DNA of 64,000 nucleotides from Vibrio sinus. GTDB taxonomy: Bacteria; Pseudomonadota; Gammaproteobacteria; Enterobacterales; Vibrionaceae. Of this stretch, positions 19,258 to 30,435 are shown piece after piece (the first letter of the stretch is position 1; the number at the start of each line of letters is the position of its first letter). The notes beneath the pieces are model-generated. The model did not search any database and was not told the origin of the DNA. It saw nothing but the letters and a program-made list of their open reading frames with translations. The DNA is taken from assembly GCF_023634645.1 (NCBI RefSeq), contig NZ_JAMKMR010000004.1, forward strand, positions 186,001 through 250,000. Direction: 5' to 3'. Position numbers and translations under genes: made by a program.

Positions 19258-21835
19258 ACACGTTGCCGAACGTGCAGCTGAAGGGGTTGTTCCTAAACCA
19301 TTAGATGCAGAACAAGTTGCTGGACTTGTTGAGCTGCTAAAAAATCCCCCTCAGGGTGAAGAAGAGTTTATCGTTGATCTTCTTGAAAATCGTATTCCTC
19401 CTGGTGTTGATGAAGCCGCGTACGTTAAGGCTGGATTCCTGACTGCAATCACCAAAGGTGAAGTTTCTTCGCCACTAGTTAGTCGTGAAAAGGCGGCTGA
19501 ACTATTGGGTACAATGCAAGGTGGTTACAACATTGAACCATTGATTTCACTACTTGACGACAGTGCATTGGCACCAATCGCGGTAAAAGCACTGTCTCAT
19601 ACCTTGCTGATGTTTGATGCCTTCTACGACGTGGAAGAGAAAGTTAAAGCGGGCAACAGCTACGCAGAGCAAGTAATGAAGTCTTGGGCAGAAGCTGAAT
19701 GGTTCCTATCAAAGCCTGAACTACAAGAAAAAATTACCTTAACCGTATTCAAAGTCACTGGTGAAACCAATACCGATGACTTGTCTCCAGCACCAGATGC
19801 ATGGTCGCGCCCTGATATCCCTGTTCATGCTTTAGCTATGTTGAAAAACGCAAGAGATGGCATTGAACCGGATCAAGCAGGCACTATCGGCCCAATTAAG
19901 CAAATCGAAGCGCTAAAAGAAAAAGGTCACCAACTGGTTTACGTGGGTGACGTGGTAGGTACAGGTTCATCGCGTAAATCGGCGACTAACTCAGTGCTTT
20001 GGTTTATGGGCGATGATATCCCTAACGTACCAAACAAACGCGCTGGCGGTTATGTCCTAGGTGGAAAAATCGCGCCAATCTTCTTTAACACCATGGAAGA
20101 TGCAGGAGCGCTCCCTGTTGAAGTGGATGTCTCTAAGCTGAATATGGGTGATGTCATTGATATTTACCCATTCCAAGGCAAAGTTTGTAACCACGAAACG
20201 GGCGATGTTCTGGCTGAATTTAGCCTAAAAACAGACGTGCTGATTGATGAAGTGAGAGCGGGTGGTCGTATTCCACTTATCATTGGTCGCGGCTTAACTG
20301 ACCGTGCTCGCCAATCGCTAGGATTAGAAGCCTCTGACATTTTCCGCCGTCCAGCTGAAGTGAAAGACTCAGGCAAAGGTTACACGCTAGCGCAAAAAAT
20401 GGTGGGTAAAGCATGCGGCGTAACAGGCGTACGCCCTGGCACGTATTGTGAGCCGAAAATGACCACAGTGGGCTCGCAAGATACCACAGGCCCAATGACT
20501 CGTGATGAGCTAAAAGACTTAGCTTGTCTTGGTTTTTCTGCTGATCTCGTGATGCAGTCATTCTGCCACACGTCAGCGTATCCAAAACCTGTGGATGTCA
20601 ACACACACCACACATTGCCTGACTTCATTATGAACCGCGCTGGTGTTTCTCTGCGCCCTGGTGACGGTGTTATCCACTCTTGGTTAAACCGCATGTTGCT
20701 ACCAGATACCGTTGGTACAGGTGGTGACTCTCACACTCGTTTCCCTCTAGGCATTTCATTCCCAGCGGGATCTGGCTTGGTAGCATTTGCAGCAGCGACG
20801 GGTGTGATGCCTCTTGATATGCCTGAGTCCATTTTGGTTCGCTTTAAAGGCGAAATGAAGCCTGGCATTACACTACGTGATTTGGTACACGCGATTCCTT
20901 ATTACGGCATTAAGCAAGGCCTATTGACTGTTGAAAAAGCAGGCAAGATCAACGAATTCTCTGGTCGAGTACTGGAAATTGAAGGCGTTGAGCACCTAAC
21001 TGTAGAACAGGCCTTTGAGTTGTCTGATGCGTCAGCAGAGCGTTCGGCAGCGGGCTGTACCGTTAAGCTTTCTCAAGAGTCTATCGAAGAGTATCTAAAC
21101 TCAAACGTGACCATGCTTAAGTGGATGATCTCTGAAGGTTATGGCGATCGTCGTACCATCGAGCGTCGTATTAAAGCGATGGAAGAGTGGCTAGCTAACC
21201 CTGAGCTGATGGAAGCTGATAAAGATGCGGAATACGCACACGTTATCGAAATCGATTTAGCAGAAATTGATCAGCCAATTCTTTGTGCGCCGAACGACCC
21301 AGATGATGCAAGACTGCTTTCAGATGTTCAAGGCACGCAAATTGATGAAGTCTTCATCGGTTCATGTATGACGAACATTGGTCACTTCCGTGCGGCAGGT
21401 AAACTGCTTGATAAGCATAGCGGCCAATTGGATACTCGCCTTTGGGTTGCTCCACCAACTAAGATGGATAAAGATCAGCTAACGGAAGAAGGCTACTACG
21501 GTATCTTTGGCCGTGCTGGGGTGAGAATCGAAACGCCAGGATGTTCACTCTGTATGGGTAACCAGGCACGCGTTGCTGATAAAGCGACCGTCATGTCTAC
21601 CTCAACGCGTAACTTCCCGAACCGTTTAGGTACAGGGGCGAACGTGTACTTAGCATCGGCTGAGCTATCAGCAGTAGGTGCTATTTTAGGTCGAATCCCA
21701 ACTAAGGAAGAGTACATGGAGTACGCTAAGCAAATTGATGCTACGGCAGCAGATACCTACCGTTACCTAAACTTCCATAAAATGGCAGATTACACCAAAA
21801 AAGCAGACACAGTGATTTTCCAAGAACCTGCTTAA
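19238..21835 (+). CDS. acnB: Bifunctional aconitate hydratase 2 / 2-methylisocitrate dehydratase
   Basis: This 865-residue enzyme, the length of E. coli AcnB, isomerises citrate to isocitrate in the TCA cycle. The N-terminal HEAT-like domain ([16 protein letters not shown]...) and swivel domain come first, the order specific to AcnB. The 4Fe-4S cysteines lie in [11 protein letters not shown] and [10 protein letters not shown]. The start is GTG, chosen because it gives the family N-terminus. When the cluster is lost, AcnB of other bacteria binds mRNA. It has its own upstream region (18973-19221), where no clear promoter could be read, and a terminator downstream. Confidence 0.97.
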   Translation: MLEAYRKHVAERAAEGVVPKPLDAEQVAGLVELLKNPPQGEEEFIVDLLENRIPPGVDEAAYVKAGFLTAITKGEVSSPLVSREKAAELLGTMQGGYNIEPLISLLDDSALAPIAVKALSHTLLMFDAFYDVEEKVKAGNSYAEQVMKSWAEAEWFLSKPELQEKITLTVFKVTGETNTDDLSPAPDAWSRPDIPVHALAMLKNARDGIEPDQAGTIGPIKQIEALKEKGHQLVYVGDVVGTGSSRKSATNSVLWFMGDDIPNVPNKRAGGYVLGGKIAPIFFNTMEDAGALPVEVDVSKLNMGDVIDIYPFQGKVCNHETGDVLAEFSLKTDVLIDEVRAGGRIPLIIGRGLTDRARQSLGLEASDIFRRPAEVKDSGKGYTLAQKMVGKACGVTGVRPGTYCEPKMTTVGSQDTTGPMTRDELKDLACLGFSADLVMQSFCHTSAYPKPVDVNTHHTLPDFIMNRAGVSLRPGDGVIHSWLNRMLLPDTVGTGGDSHTRFPLGISFPAGSGLVAFAAATGVMPLDMPESILVRFKGEMKPGITLRDLVHAIPYYGIKQGLLTVEKAGKINEFSGRVLEIEGVEHLTVEQAFELSDASAERSAAGCTVKLSQESIEEYLNSNVTMLKWMISEGYGDRRTIERRIKAMEEWLANPELMEADKDAEYAHVIEIDLAEIDQPILCAPNDPDDARLLSDVQGTQIDEVFIGSCMTNIGHFRAAGKLLDKHSGQLDTRLWVAPPTKMDKDQLTEEGYYGIFGRAGVRIETPGCSLCMGNQARVADKATVMSTSTRNFPNRLGTGANVYLASAELSAVGAILGRIPTKEEYMEYAKQIDATAADTYRYLNFHKMADYTKKADTVIFQEPA

Positions 21836-21863
21836 ACCTCTTCGTAGGGTTAACGAAAATAAA

Positions 21864-21891
21864 GCACCTGGCATCCGCCAGGTGTTTTTTT
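21864..21891 (+). terminator. Intrinsic terminator after acnB
   Basis: CACCTGGC / GCCAGGTG around ATCC is followed by seven T. Confidence 0.92.
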
Positions 21892-21992
21892 ATCGGTGCA
21901 GAATGAAGTAACTTGGCTTTTATTGAAGCTCGCTTATTGATGCGATTTGGGTATATACTTGCGGCCCGCTCACTAGCCAGCAAATAGGCAAT

Positions 21993-22352
21993 ATGGAATA
22001 CGAATTTACCCGCAACATTTTCCTTGGTGAATACTACGTTCGATGTGAAATGGGGTATGAGGTCGTCGCAAGGTGGTTGCAAGAAGAAATTGGCACTTCA
22101 GGTGACAAAATCAGCCAAATTAAGCAGCTTGTTCAGTTAGCGCAGCAAAACCCCAATCAGAGATACCAATATATTGGTCAAGAGATCAGTGTGTTTTTTG
22201 AATCCGAAGAGGTGCAAGTTCAGGAGCATGGTACTGGACTGACTGAGGATTTAGAAGAAGACTTTTGCCTGTACGAAAGTGAAAGCCAATCGAGTTGCGG
22301 CCTGGTCGATTTTGCAAAGTTCATCGATAGCTGGCTGGAGTTTATAGCTTAA
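21993..22352 (+). CDS. yacL: YacL/UPF0231 family protein
   Basis: This 119-residue acidic soluble protein aligns with E. coli YacL: YEFTRNI at the start, a central GHE-like MGYEVV...W, FFESEEVQVQ, and the LCG-VDF pattern (SSCGLVDFAKFI). YacL follows acnB in E. coli too, so the linkage is old, but its function is unknown. No signal peptide or metal motif is visible. Confidence 0.85.
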   Translation: MEYEFTRNIFLGEYYVRCEMGYEVVARWLQEEIGTSGDKISQIKQLVQLAQQNPNQRYQYIGQEISVFFESEEVQVQEHGTGLTEDLEEDFCLYESESQSSCGLVDFAKFIDSWLEFIA

Positions 22353-22354
22353 TT

Positions 22355-22371
22355 TGCACTTATCTAGTGAA
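22355..22371 (+). promoter_or_regulatory. Candidate NtrC site, distal
   Basis: TGCACTTATCTAGTGAA fits the left half of the NtrC consensus TGCACC-N5-GGTGCA and part of the right. It is 52 bases, about five helical turns, upstream of a better copy, an arrangement seen at NtrC enhancers. Confidence 0.5.
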
Positions 22372-22406
22372 TGTAAGTGTGTCCTGCATTATTTTAGTGA
22401 ATGATA

Positions 22407-22423
22407 TGCACTAAGATTGTGCT
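22407..22423 (+). promoter_or_regulatory. Candidate NtrC site, proximal
   Basis: TGCACTAAGATTGTGCT is a strong match to the NtrC dyad TGCACC-N5-GGTGCA. It lies about 90-105 bases before the expected sigma-54 start, the usual enhancer distance. Confidence 0.75.
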
Positions 22424-22476
22424 TATCTCCTCTATTTTCTCCTCTCAATAAAATAATCCTTAGGCTATTCAAATAG

Positions 22477-22878
<402 letters not shown>

Positions 22879-22909
22879 CCGATTTTGAAAGGACGAGGGG
22901 GACAAATAC

Positions 22910-24145
22910 ATGGAATTAGAATTAACCAAAACAGTGATAGACTTACGCTACGCATTAGATACGTTTTTCTTTCTTATTTCTGGCGCGTTGGTTATGTGGA
23001 TGGCGGCAGGCTTTGCAATGTTAGAAGCAGGCTTAGTTAGGTCGAAAAACACCACTGAGATCCTGACGAAAAATTTCTGCTTATATTGTATTGCTTGCAC
23101 AATGTATCTCATTGTTGGCTACAACATCATGTACGTTGGTAATGGAGAAGGCGGCTGGTTACCTTCCTTTGGTACTTTGATTGGTACTCAAGCTGAAGGT
23201 GCTGATCATTCGCTTGCCTCGGACTTCTTTTTCCAAGTGGTATTTGTTGCAACGGCCATGTCAGTGGTATCCGGTGCGGTGGCCGAGCGAATGAAACTTT
23301 GGTCCTTCCTTATCTTCTCTGCTGTGCTGACTGCATTTATTTACCCAATGGAAGGATATTGGACATGGGGTGGTGGATTCTTATCCGAAGCTGGGTTTAG
23401 CGATTTTGCAGGCTCTGGCATTGTTCATATGGCTGGGGCTTCCGCAGCGTTGGCTGGCGTATTATTGCTCGGCGCTCGAAAAGGAAAATATGGTCCTAAC
23501 GGAGAAATCCATCCAATCCCAGGCTCCAACATGCCACTGGCAACTTTAGGCACCTTCATCCTTTGGTTTGGCTGGTTTGGTTTTAACGGGGGCTCACAGT
23601 TAATGATTTCCGATTTCGAAAATGCCACCGCAGTAGGAGAAATCTTCCTCAATACCAACGCAGCCGCAGCAGCAGGCGCAATTGCAGCCCTGTTTGTGTG
23701 CAAAACCACTTGGGGTAAAGCAGACTTGACCATGATTTTGAATGGTGCGCTGGCAGGTTTAGTGGCGATCACCGCCGATCCATTGTCACCATCACCGCTG
23801 TATTCTGTAGCGATTGGCGCTGTGGCTGGTGTGATTGTTGTATTTAGTATAATCCTACTCGATAAGCTGAAAATAGACGATCCAGTTGGTGCGATTTCCG
23901 TGCATGGCGTGTGCGGCTTGTTTGGATTGATGGTGGTACCATTGACCAATGCTGATGCGACATTTGGTGCTCAGTTATTAGGTGCAGCCGTTATTTTTGC
24001 GTGGGTATTTGGTGCTAGCTTAGCGGTATGGGCGATTCTTAAAGCGACGGTAGGTATTCGGGTTTCTGAAGATGAAGAGCTGGAAGGCATGGATATGCAT
24101 GATTGTGGCGTCGGCGCCTACCCTGAGTTTGTCTCACTGAAGTAG
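22910..24145 (+). CDS. amtB: Ammonium transporter, Amt family
   Basis: This 411-residue inner-membrane channel has about 11 membrane spans and conducts ammonium. The N-terminus is short, without the long cleaved leader of E. coli AmtB. The family signature FGWFGFNGGS and the twin pore histidines (GIVHMAGASAAL and ISVHGVCGLFGL) are intact. It is the second gene of the glnK-amtB operon and ends at a strong terminator. GGACGAGGGG just before the ATG supplies the ribosome site. Confidence 0.95.
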   Translation: MELELTKTVIDLRYALDTFFFLISGALVMWMAAGFAMLEAGLVRSKNTTEILTKNFCLYCIACTMYLIVGYNIMYVGNGEGGWLPSFGTLIGTQAEGADHSLASDFFFQVVFVATAMSVVSGAVAERMKLWSFLIFSAVLTAFIYPMEGYWTWGGGFLSEAGFSDFAGSGIVHMAGASAALAGVLLLGARKGKYGPNGEIHPIPGSNMPLATLGTFILWFGWFGFNGGSQLMISDFENATAVGEIFLNTNAAAAAGAIAALFVCKTTWGKADLTMILNGALAGLVAITADPLSPSPLYSVAIGAVAGVIVVFSIILLDKLKIDDPVGAISVHGVCGLFGLMVVPLTNADATFGAQLLGAAVIFAWVFGASLAVWAILKATVGIRVSEDEELEGMDMHDCGVGAYPEFVSLK

Positions 24146-24168
24146 TAAATATTTACAATTGACTGCTC

Positions 24169-24198
24169 AAAAACCTGCTGGCTCCAGCAGGTTTTTTT
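24169..24198 (+). terminator. Intrinsic terminator after amtB
   Basis: AAAACCTGCTGG / CCAGCAGGTTTT around CT is followed by further T, a very stable stem. Confidence 0.92.
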
Positions 24199-24208
24199 AT
24201 TCTCGCTA

Positions 24209-24236
24209 TTGATAATTCATTCATCGATCTTATAAT
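24209..24236 (+). promoter_or_regulatory. Sigma-70 promoter of fbpABC
   Basis: TTGATA and TATAAT are separated by 16 bases. Initiation would be around 24243, at the edge of the Fur box. Confidence 0.7.
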
Positions 24237-24245
24237 AAATCTAAC

Positions 24246-24260
24246 TGATAAGTATTATCA
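24246..24260 (+). promoter_or_regulatory. Fur box upstream of fbpA
   Basis: TGATAAGTATTATCA matches the 7-1-7 Fur consensus TGATAATnATTATCA at all but one position. It overlaps the expected start site of the fbpA promoter, so iron-bound Fur should repress the transporter. Confidence 0.88.
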
Positions 24261-24283
24261 TTTGATGTTAAAGGATAACAACA

Positions 24284-25294
24284 ATGAAAAAATGGATTTT
24301 GGGAGCCCTTGCAGCGAGCTCCGTTACCTTTCCCGCTTTTGCGGCTGAAGAAGTCAATGTTTATAGCTATCGTCAGCCCTTTTTAGTGGAGCCTATGTTC
24401 AATGAGTTCACCAAAGACACGGGTATTAAAGTCAATGTGATCTTTGCTAAATCTGGCATTGCAGAAAAGTTGTCCCAAGAAGGCGAGTATAGCCCAGCGG
24501 ACGTCATCCTTACGGTAGATATCAGCCGACTAAGCGAGCTCACTGAGAAAGGGTTAGTTCAGCCAGTTGAAAGTGTGGTCTTAGAAGAAAACATCCCTAG
24601 CCAGTATCAAGATTCAGAAAACCAATGGTTTGCATTAACTACGCGAACTCGCTCTGTATACTCTTCACGCGACCGCGCTGGTAAGCTCGGTGAAGACTTT
24701 ACTTATGCCGATCTCGCCAGCCCTGAGTTCAAAGGTAAAATTTGTACGCGCAGTGGCAAACATCCATACAATGTTTCACTCGTCTCAGCAATGATTGCGC
24801 ACAATGGTGAAAAGGCGACCAAAGAGTGGTTGGAAGGGGTAAAAGCCAACCTAGCTCGCAAGCCGCAAGGTAACGATCGAGCACAAGTTAAAGCGATCAA
24901 AGAAGGTCTGTGTGATGTCTCACTTGGCAACAGCTACTACCTTGGAAAAATGGTCAATGATGATAAGCAAAAAGCTTGGGCGGAGTCGGTTTACATCAAC
25001 TTCCCAAATCAAAATGCGGAAGGGACTCATGTTAATGTGAGTGGCATGGCCATGGCAAAATTCTCTCCTAATCAAGCCAATGCGCTTAAGTTGATGGAAT
25101 ATTTATCCGGTGAAAAAGCGCAAAAAATGTACGCGGAAGTGAATTATGAATACCCTGTCAAGCCAGGTGTGAAGCGCTCTGATCTGGTCGCGTCATGGGG
25201 AGACTTTAAAGCCGATCAAATTTCACTTGATGAGATTGCTTCATATCATAAGCAAGCGGTTATGTTGTTAGATGAAGTGCAATTTGATCTGTAA
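24284..25294 (+). CDS. fbpA: Ferric iron ABC transporter, periplasmic binding protein
   Basis: This 336-residue protein has a signal peptide (MKKWILGALAASSVTFPAFA, cleaved before AEEV) and carries unchelated Fe3+ through the periplasm. EEVNVYSYRQPFLVEPMF is the family start of the mature protein. The GNSYYLGKM segment contains the paired tyrosines that coordinate iron in FbpA/FutA proteins. It is the first gene of fbpABC, behind a Fur box. Confidence 0.94.
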   Translation: MKKWILGALAASSVTFPAFAAEEVNVYSYRQPFLVEPMFNEFTKDTGIKVNVIFAKSGIAEKLSQEGEYSPADVILTVDISRLSELTEKGLVQPVESVVLEENIPSQYQDSENQWFALTTRTRSVYSSRDRAGKLGEDFTYADLASPEFKGKICTRSGKHPYNVSLVSAMIAHNGEKATKEWLEGVKANLARKPQGNDRAQVKAIKEGLCDVSLGNSYYLGKMVNDDKQKAWAESVYINFPNQNAEGTHVNVSGMAMAKFSPNQANALKLMEYLSGEKAQKMYAEVNYEYPVKPGVKRSDLVASWGDFKADQISLDEIASYHKQAVMLLDEVQFDL

Positions 25295-25326
25295 CCTAAC
25301 GGGCGAATAGCCCCTGGCAAAGTAGT

Positions 25327-26958
25327 ATGAAGCCAACAGGAAAAAGCCTTATATGGACATGGAGCAGTACGGTATTCACCGCTGCTCTTTTTCTGCCTAT
25401 TATCGCCATTGCCTACACCTCGATAGGTTCAACGGATGACATTTTTGCGCACTTAATGTCCACCGTGATGCCTACCTATATTTTCAATACCGTTCTGCTT
25501 ACTCTTGGCGTAATGCTGCTCTCTTTACTGCTCGGTGTACCGAGTGCTTGGTTGATGGCATCTTGCAAATTGCCGACCGAAAAAGTGTTGCAATGGATGC
25601 TGGTACTTCCTCTTGCCATGCCTGGCTACATTGTGGCGTATATTTTTACTGATTGGTTTGATTTTGCCGGTCCAGTGCAGTCCACGTTGCGAAATTTCAT
25701 GGGCTGGGGGGCAAAAGACTATTGGTTCCCTGATGTTCGCTCATTGTATGGCGCCATCATTGTGCTCGCTTTGGTTCTCTACCCTTATGTGTATCTGTTA
25801 TGCCGAGCCACATTCCTAGAGCAAAGCGCTTCGCTTACGCAATCGGCCCGCTTGATGAAATGCAATACTTGGCAAAGCTTTTATCGCATTTCTCTCCCTC
25901 TTGCTCGCCCCGCCATCGCAATCAGCTTGTCCCTCGTGGCGATGGAAACCATTGGCGATTATGGCACAGTCAGTTATTTCTCAGTCAACACCCTCACAAC
26001 AGCGGTTTATGATACCTGGCTTGGTTATTCTAGTCTTAACGCCGCCGCCAAAATATCCATGATTATGCTGTTTTTTATCATTCTATTTATTGGCTTAGAA
26101 GGGTACAGCCGAAGAAAACAAAAATTGTTTCAGCCCAATATGACCAGCTCTAATCCAGCCAAATTAACCTTGAGCGGATGGAAAAAATGGTTGGCACTGA
26201 CATGGTGTTGGGGCTTGGTCAGTATTGCCTTTATTTTTCCTACGATTCAATTACTCTCTTTCGCCTATCATTACTTTGAGCAAAGTTGGAACGAACAATT
26301 TCGCCTGTATTCCATCAATAGCTTAACCGTGTCGATTTCAGCCGCCCTGATAGCGATTATGGTTGCTTTGACGGTGAATTTTCGCCATCGCTTATTACCC
26401 AGCTTACGTAGCGAAAGCGTAAAGAAGATGGCCTCAATGGGTTATGCAGTACCGGGGACGGTGTTAGCGATAGGTGTCATGGTTTTTGTGCTGACACTTG
26501 ATCACGGTGTGAATGATTTGGCAGTAGCGATGAACTGGCAGCGCCCCGGCCTTTTGTTTTCAGGGACTATTTTTGCTTTGGTGTTTGCCTTGGTGGTGCG
26601 CTTTTCTGCGGTGGCAATAGGCAGTGTGGAAAGCAGTATGAAGAAAATACCGCCTTCTTTAGACATGGCGTCTCGTACCTTGGGCTGTACGGCCAATCAG
26701 ATGATAAAGAAAATACACTTACCTTTGATAAGGCGCGGCGTTCTCATTGCTGGGTTGTTGGTGTTCATTGAATCGATGAAAGAGCTCAATGCCTCTTTAT
26801 TACTGCGTCCATTTAATTTTGAGACCTTAGCGACCTATGTATTTAACTTTGCCTCTGATGAGCAATTGGAGCTCGCGGCCATGCCCGCTGTTCTATTAGT
26901 GTTGGTCGGCTTGGTGCCATTAATTGTGGTAAATAAAACCTTGGAGCAAGCACGTTAA
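25327..26958 (+). CDS. fbpB: Ferric iron ABC transporter, permease
   Basis: This 543-residue permease has two fused BPD-type permease halves, about 12 membrane spans in all, as usual for FbpB. Each half shows an EAA-like loop, the second one as SSMKKIPPSLDMASRTLGC. The stop overlaps the fbpC start as TAATG. It moves Fe3+ delivered by FbpA across the inner membrane with FbpC as ATPase. Confidence 0.93.
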   Translation: MKPTGKSLIWTWSSTVFTAALFLPIIAIAYTSIGSTDDIFAHLMSTVMPTYIFNTVLLTLGVMLLSLLLGVPSAWLMASCKLPTEKVLQWMLVLPLAMPGYIVAYIFTDWFDFAGPVQSTLRNFMGWGAKDYWFPDVRSLYGAIIVLALVLYPYVYLLCRATFLEQSASLTQSARLMKCNTWQSFYRISLPLARPAIAISLSLVAMETIGDYGTVSYFSVNTLTTAVYDTWLGYSSLNAAAKISMIMLFFIILFIGLEGYSRRKQKLFQPNMTSSNPAKLTLSGWKKWLALTWCWGLVSIAFIFPTIQLLSFAYHYFEQSWNEQFRLYSINSLTVSISAALIAIMVALTVNFRHRLLPSLRSESVKKMASMGYAVPGTVLAIGVMVFVLTLDHGVNDLAVAMNWQRPGLLFSGTIFALVFALVVRFSAVAIGSVESSMKKIPPSLDMASRTLGCTANQMIKKIHLPLIRRGVLIAGLLVFIESMKELNASLLLRPFNFETLATYVFNFASDEQLELAAMPAVLLVLVGLVPLIVVNKTLEQAR

Positions 26959-28001
26959 TGGAAGACTTATTATCAATCCAAGATCTCAGCTGTCAGTACG
27001 AGAAATCGAATGTATTGAACGCCTTGTCATTAAATGTTGAGCCGGGCGAAATCATTTGCTTGCTGGGCGCAAGTGGCTGCGGCAAAACCACATTGCTTAA
27101 AGCCATTGCGGGTTTATTGCCATTAAGCGCTGGAAAAATGGTTCTGAAAGGTCGCACGGTCGATAACGGCGTGCAGAGTTTGGCTCCAGAAAAGCGTAAT
27201 ATTGGCATGATCTTTCAAGATTATGCGCTATTTCCTCACTTAACCGTTGAGCAAAATATTGCTTTTGGCTTGCGTGAACTCCCGCACATTGAAAAGCAAA
27301 ACCGCGTCAATGAAATGCTCGAGCTTGTGCACCTCACTGAGTTTGGCCAGCGCTACCCACATCAACTGTCGGGAGGGCAACAACAACGCGTTGCTATTGC
27401 GCGTTCGCTCGCTTACAAGCCTGATCTTTTGCTACTGGATGAGCCTTTTTCCAACATAGATACGCAAGTCCGTCATCAGTTGATTATCGAAATTCGTAAG
27501 CTATTTAAGCAGCAAGGAGTGACGGCGATTTTTGTAACTCACAGCCGAGAAGAAGCCTTTGCATTCTCCGACAAACTAGCGGTTATGAACCATGGCGTGA
27601 TAGAGCAATTTGGTAAAGCCTCTGAACTGTATTACCAGCCATCAAGCCGCTTTGTGGCCAATTTCTTAGGTGGTGGAAGCTACTTGCTCGCCAAACGTAT
27701 TTCAGAGCTTGGTTTTGAAACGGAATTGGGGCTTATCGAAGCGAGGGCGCAGCGAGACATTGCGATTGATAGCCAATGTGAGTTGTTAATTCGGCCGCAG
27801 CACATCCAAGTGCATTCGATTAAAGCACACAACGTCCCCACAGTGGACAGCCGGGTTGTTGAGCAGCAGTTCATGGGCGATCACTGCCGCTACGTGATTC
27901 AGACAAAAAATAACAAGTTGTTAGCCAACTCTTCCGAGGCACTCAGCGTCGGACAAGATGTCTATGTTCAAGTTGACGCAACAGGTGTGCTAGCGTTTTA
28001 A
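26958..28001 (+). CDS. fbpC: Ferric iron ABC transporter, ATP-binding protein
   Basis: This 347-residue ATPase has Walker [10 protein letters not shown] at 37-45, signature [16 protein letters not shown], Walker [13 protein letters not shown] and the switch [10 protein letters not shown]. The C-terminal TOBE-like region ([12 protein letters not shown]) is typical of Fe3+ and spermidine-type importers. Its stop codon overlaps that of rsmC by 4 bases on the opposite strand, leaving no room for a terminator. Confidence 0.94.
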   Translation: MEDLLSIQDLSCQYEKSNVLNALSLNVEPGEIICLLGASGCGKTTLLKAIAGLLPLSAGKMVLKGRTVDNGVQSLAPEKRNIGMIFQDYALFPHLTVEQNIAFGLRELPHIEKQNRVNEMLELVHLTEFGQRYPHQLSGGQQQRVAIARSLAYKPDLLLLDEPFSNIDTQVRHQLIIEIRKLFKQQGVTAIFVTHSREEAFAFSDKLAVMNHGVIEQFGKASELYYQPSSRFVANFLGGGSYLLAKRISELGFETELGLIEARAQRDIAIDSQCELLIRPQHIQVHSIKAHNVPTVDSRVVEQQFMGDHCRYVIQTKNNKLLANSSEALSVGQDVYVQVDATGVLAF

Positions 28002-29023
28002 GCTTTCTTAGCGTAATAGATGGCAAACTTTGATGTCTTGTCGATGGTTTGACATTGACCAAATGCCTTGTCGATAATTGGCGGATACTTCAAAAAGCTA
28101 TTGGCCACAATAAACAGCTCACCTGATGGGGCGAGGTGAGTGGGCGCATCCGCTAATAGGGTCTCTGTTGCTTGATAGCTGGTATCTAGGCCAGAGTGAA
28201 AAGGTGGGTTACTGATAAGATATTGATAATCTTTATCGGTATCTGAGAAAACGTCAGAGGCAAAGACATGACCAGACAAGCCGTTGGCCTGCAGCGTTGC
28301 TTTACTAGACTCAATTGCCAGAGCGCTAATATCACACATATGGATCTCAACGTTCGGATTAAGCTTAGCAACCACCGCACCAATCACACCTGCGCCACAA
28401 CCAAAGTCGAGCGCTTTGCCACTTAACTGGCCTAGGTTGTCTAGTAGCAGTCGGCTACCGACATCAAATTCACCATGACTAAATACCCCAGGCAGGCTTT
28501 TGATCTCAAGATCAACGCCTTTATATTGCACTGGATAGCTTTTAAACCACTGTTGCAAATCAAAAGTAGGTGCACTTTCTGAGCATACTCCCCAGTAAAA
28601 CGAGCTGCGACGTGCAGAGTCATATTTCTTGATAATACCGTATGGCTTAAACATTTTTTCAATGCTTTTTACCCCAGAGCGGTTTTCTCCCACCACGACA
28701 ATTTCCGTACCTTCACCCAGCTTGCTCATCAGCATCGCGAGTAAATACTCGGCTTCGGCTTTCGCTTTTGGCCAGTAGAGTAAAACCATATTGGCTTTAC
28801 TATCAGCGCTAAACTCTGCGCCAAAGTCACTCTTTACCGCATTCGATTCATTGAATTGGCGGTGGTAGCCATAATTTGTGGTAAATATCGACACTGACTC
28901 ACAATGCTCTGCCAGCTCAATAGGAAACTTGTCTTCCGCTTCTCCCGCAACGAGAACATGTTTTCCGTGAAAGTATTCAAGTTGGCGTTGGGCAATTTGA
29001 CTAGGAGCAGTATAAGCGGACAT
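27998..29023 (-). CDS. rsmC: 16S rRNA m2G1207 methyltransferase
   Basis: This 341-residue protein has two tandem methyltransferase-like domains. The C-terminal one is active, with the SAM motif [14 protein letters not shown] and the catalytic NPPF in [11 protein letters not shown]; the N-terminal one is degenerate, as in E. coli RsmC. The start is taken at [18 protein letters not shown], which gives the family length; 15 further in-frame codons upstream look like leader. It methylates G1207 in the 30S subunit. Confidence 0.94.
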   Translation of the reverse strand: MSAYTAPSQIAQRQLEYFHGKHVLVAGEAEDKFPIELAEHCESVSIFTTNYGYHRQFNESNAVKSDFGAEFSADSKANMVLLYWPKAKAEAEYLLAMLMSKLGEGTEIVVVGENRSGVKSIEKMFKPYGIIKKYDSARRSSFYWGVCSESAPTFDLQQWFKSYPVQYKGVDLEIKSLPGVFSHGEFDVGSRLLLDNLGQLSGKALDFGCGAGVIGAVVAKLNPNVEIHMCDISALAIESSKATLQANGLSGHVFASDVFSDTDKDYQYLISNPPFHSGLDTSYQATETLLADAPTHLAPSGELFIVANSFLKYPPIIDKAFGQCQTIDKTSKFAIYYAKKA

Positions 29024-29129
29024 AAATGAGAGCCATGAGTTGAGTAAAAAGAGGCGTGATTTTCGCACAAACCACGCACCGCTTGAAGTATTTTCCTAGG
29101 TTGGAAAGATCGCGAAAAGCTAACAGCCC

Positions 29130-30227
29130 TTAGGTGTTATCTTGATCATCGAGGAAATGATGGAAGGTTTCCTCATAAATTTTAAACATCACCATGGTGA
29201 CGGCAAAGATGATCGGCCCATAGATTAACCCGATTAAGCCAAAGAACTGAAGCCCACCAAGTAGCGAGAAAAACATCAGCAAAGTGTTCATGCCAGAATT
29301 GCCTTGCATGAGAAACGGGCGCAGCAAGTTATCAATGGAACCAACCACGGCCACACTCCACACAACTAAGAAAATCGCCCATCCAGTATCGCCAGTAAAA
29401 TACAAATAAATCGCCGCAGGAATCCAAATTAATGCGGTACCAACTACGGGAATAAATGAAGCGAAGGCAAGCATTGTGCCCCAGAACAATCCCGGGAAGC
29501 CTGCAGCCCACATACCAAGGCCACCTGCGACGCCTTGGGCAAGCGCGGTAAGAAATGAGCCCATCACTGCCGACTTTGAGACCTGCTCAATTTCATCAAG
29601 TAGCTTGTCTTCTTGGGAGCGAGACAGCGGAATAATGTGTCTCATTGCACAAATAATTTTGTCGTGATCGCGCAATAAAAAGAACAGCACAAACAGCATC
29701 AAAAAGAAATTCACTAAAAAGTTGGTCGCATCGCCCACCACTTTCGCACTAATACCCACTAAGTTTGTGCCAAACGAGGCGGCCAGTTGACCAAGCTTTT
29801 GCGCAATGTCTTGAGGGTTGATTTTGTCAAAAGGCAAATAGCTGTTAACGAGTGAAACGGTTTTAAGAACTAATGGGTGGTTGATGACCGACTCAATCCC
29901 GCCGTGTGTACCCCACTTGTAGACGTTTTGCGAAAAGATCGACCCTTGATTGACAATGGAAACGAACACCAACGAAAGTGGTAACACGATAATGAAGGTT
30001 AAAATGATGCAGCTCAGAAGTGCAGATGAATTTTTGTGTGCAGGCAGCTTTCCTTCTATCCAGGCGTGAAGCGGGGAGATGAGAAGCGAAATAATAAAGG
30101 CCATAACAATCGCATTGATATAAGGCTTAACAAGCAAATAGCAAGCGAAAGCCGCGGCAAGTAAAGCTATGATAATGACCCATTGGCTTGGGGAAATCGT
30201 GACTCTTTTTGACATTGGCTGATCCAT
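29130..30227 (-). CDS. AI-2E family (PerM/YdiK-like) membrane transporter
   Basis: This 365-residue integral membrane protein has about seven or eight spans. N-terminal spans (WVIIIALLAAAFACYLLVKPYINAIV and a following pair), a central soluble stretch, then spans around FFLMLFVLFFLLRD and the C-terminal FASFIPVVGTALIWIPAAIYLYFTG place it in the AI-2E/UPF0118 family. Members have been linked to export of autoinducer-2 or to Na+/H+ antiport; the substrate here cannot be read. MSKRVT, four codons in, is an alternative start; neither has a good ribosome site. Confidence 0.85.
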   Translation of the reverse strand: MDQPMSKRVTISPSQWVIIIALLAAAFACYLLVKPYINAIVMAFIISLLISPLHAWIEGKLPAHKNSSALLSCIILTFIIVLPLSLVFVSIVNQGSIFSQNVYKWGTHGGIESVINHPLVLKTVSLVNSYLPFDKINPQDIAQKLGQLAASFGTNLVGISAKVVGDATNFLVNFFLMLFVLFFLLRDHDKIICAMRHIIPLSRSQEDKLLDEIEQVSKSAVMGSFLTALAQGVAGGLGMWAAGFPGLFWGTMLAFASFIPVVGTALIWIPAAIYLYFTGDTGWAIFLVVWSVAVVGSIDNLLRPFLMQGNSGMNTLLMFFSLLGGLQFFGLIGLIYGPIIFAVTMVMFKIYEETFHHFLDDQDNT

Positions 30228-30383
30228 CGTGAAGTCTTGTGGAGTTGGGGATAACAGACCCCAAACGTATAATGAATGGTAACGAAGGTGTGCGCAATAC
30301 AGAGACTGCGTAGGAGTCGTGGGAATAACAAAAAAATAGCAAACGGTTGAAAATTTGACTTGGCATTCACAGCGGTTGGGATC

Positions 30384-30407
30384 AAAAAAGGGCTGCTACC
30401 AGCCCTT
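30384..30407 (-). terminator. Intrinsic terminator after hemL
   Basis: On the minus strand AAGGGCTG / CAGCCCTT around GTAG is followed by TTTTGAT. It lies 29 bases after the hemL stop. Confidence 0.9.
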
Positions 30408-30435
30408 ATGCTATCGGTAAAGTTCGGGTAAATCC

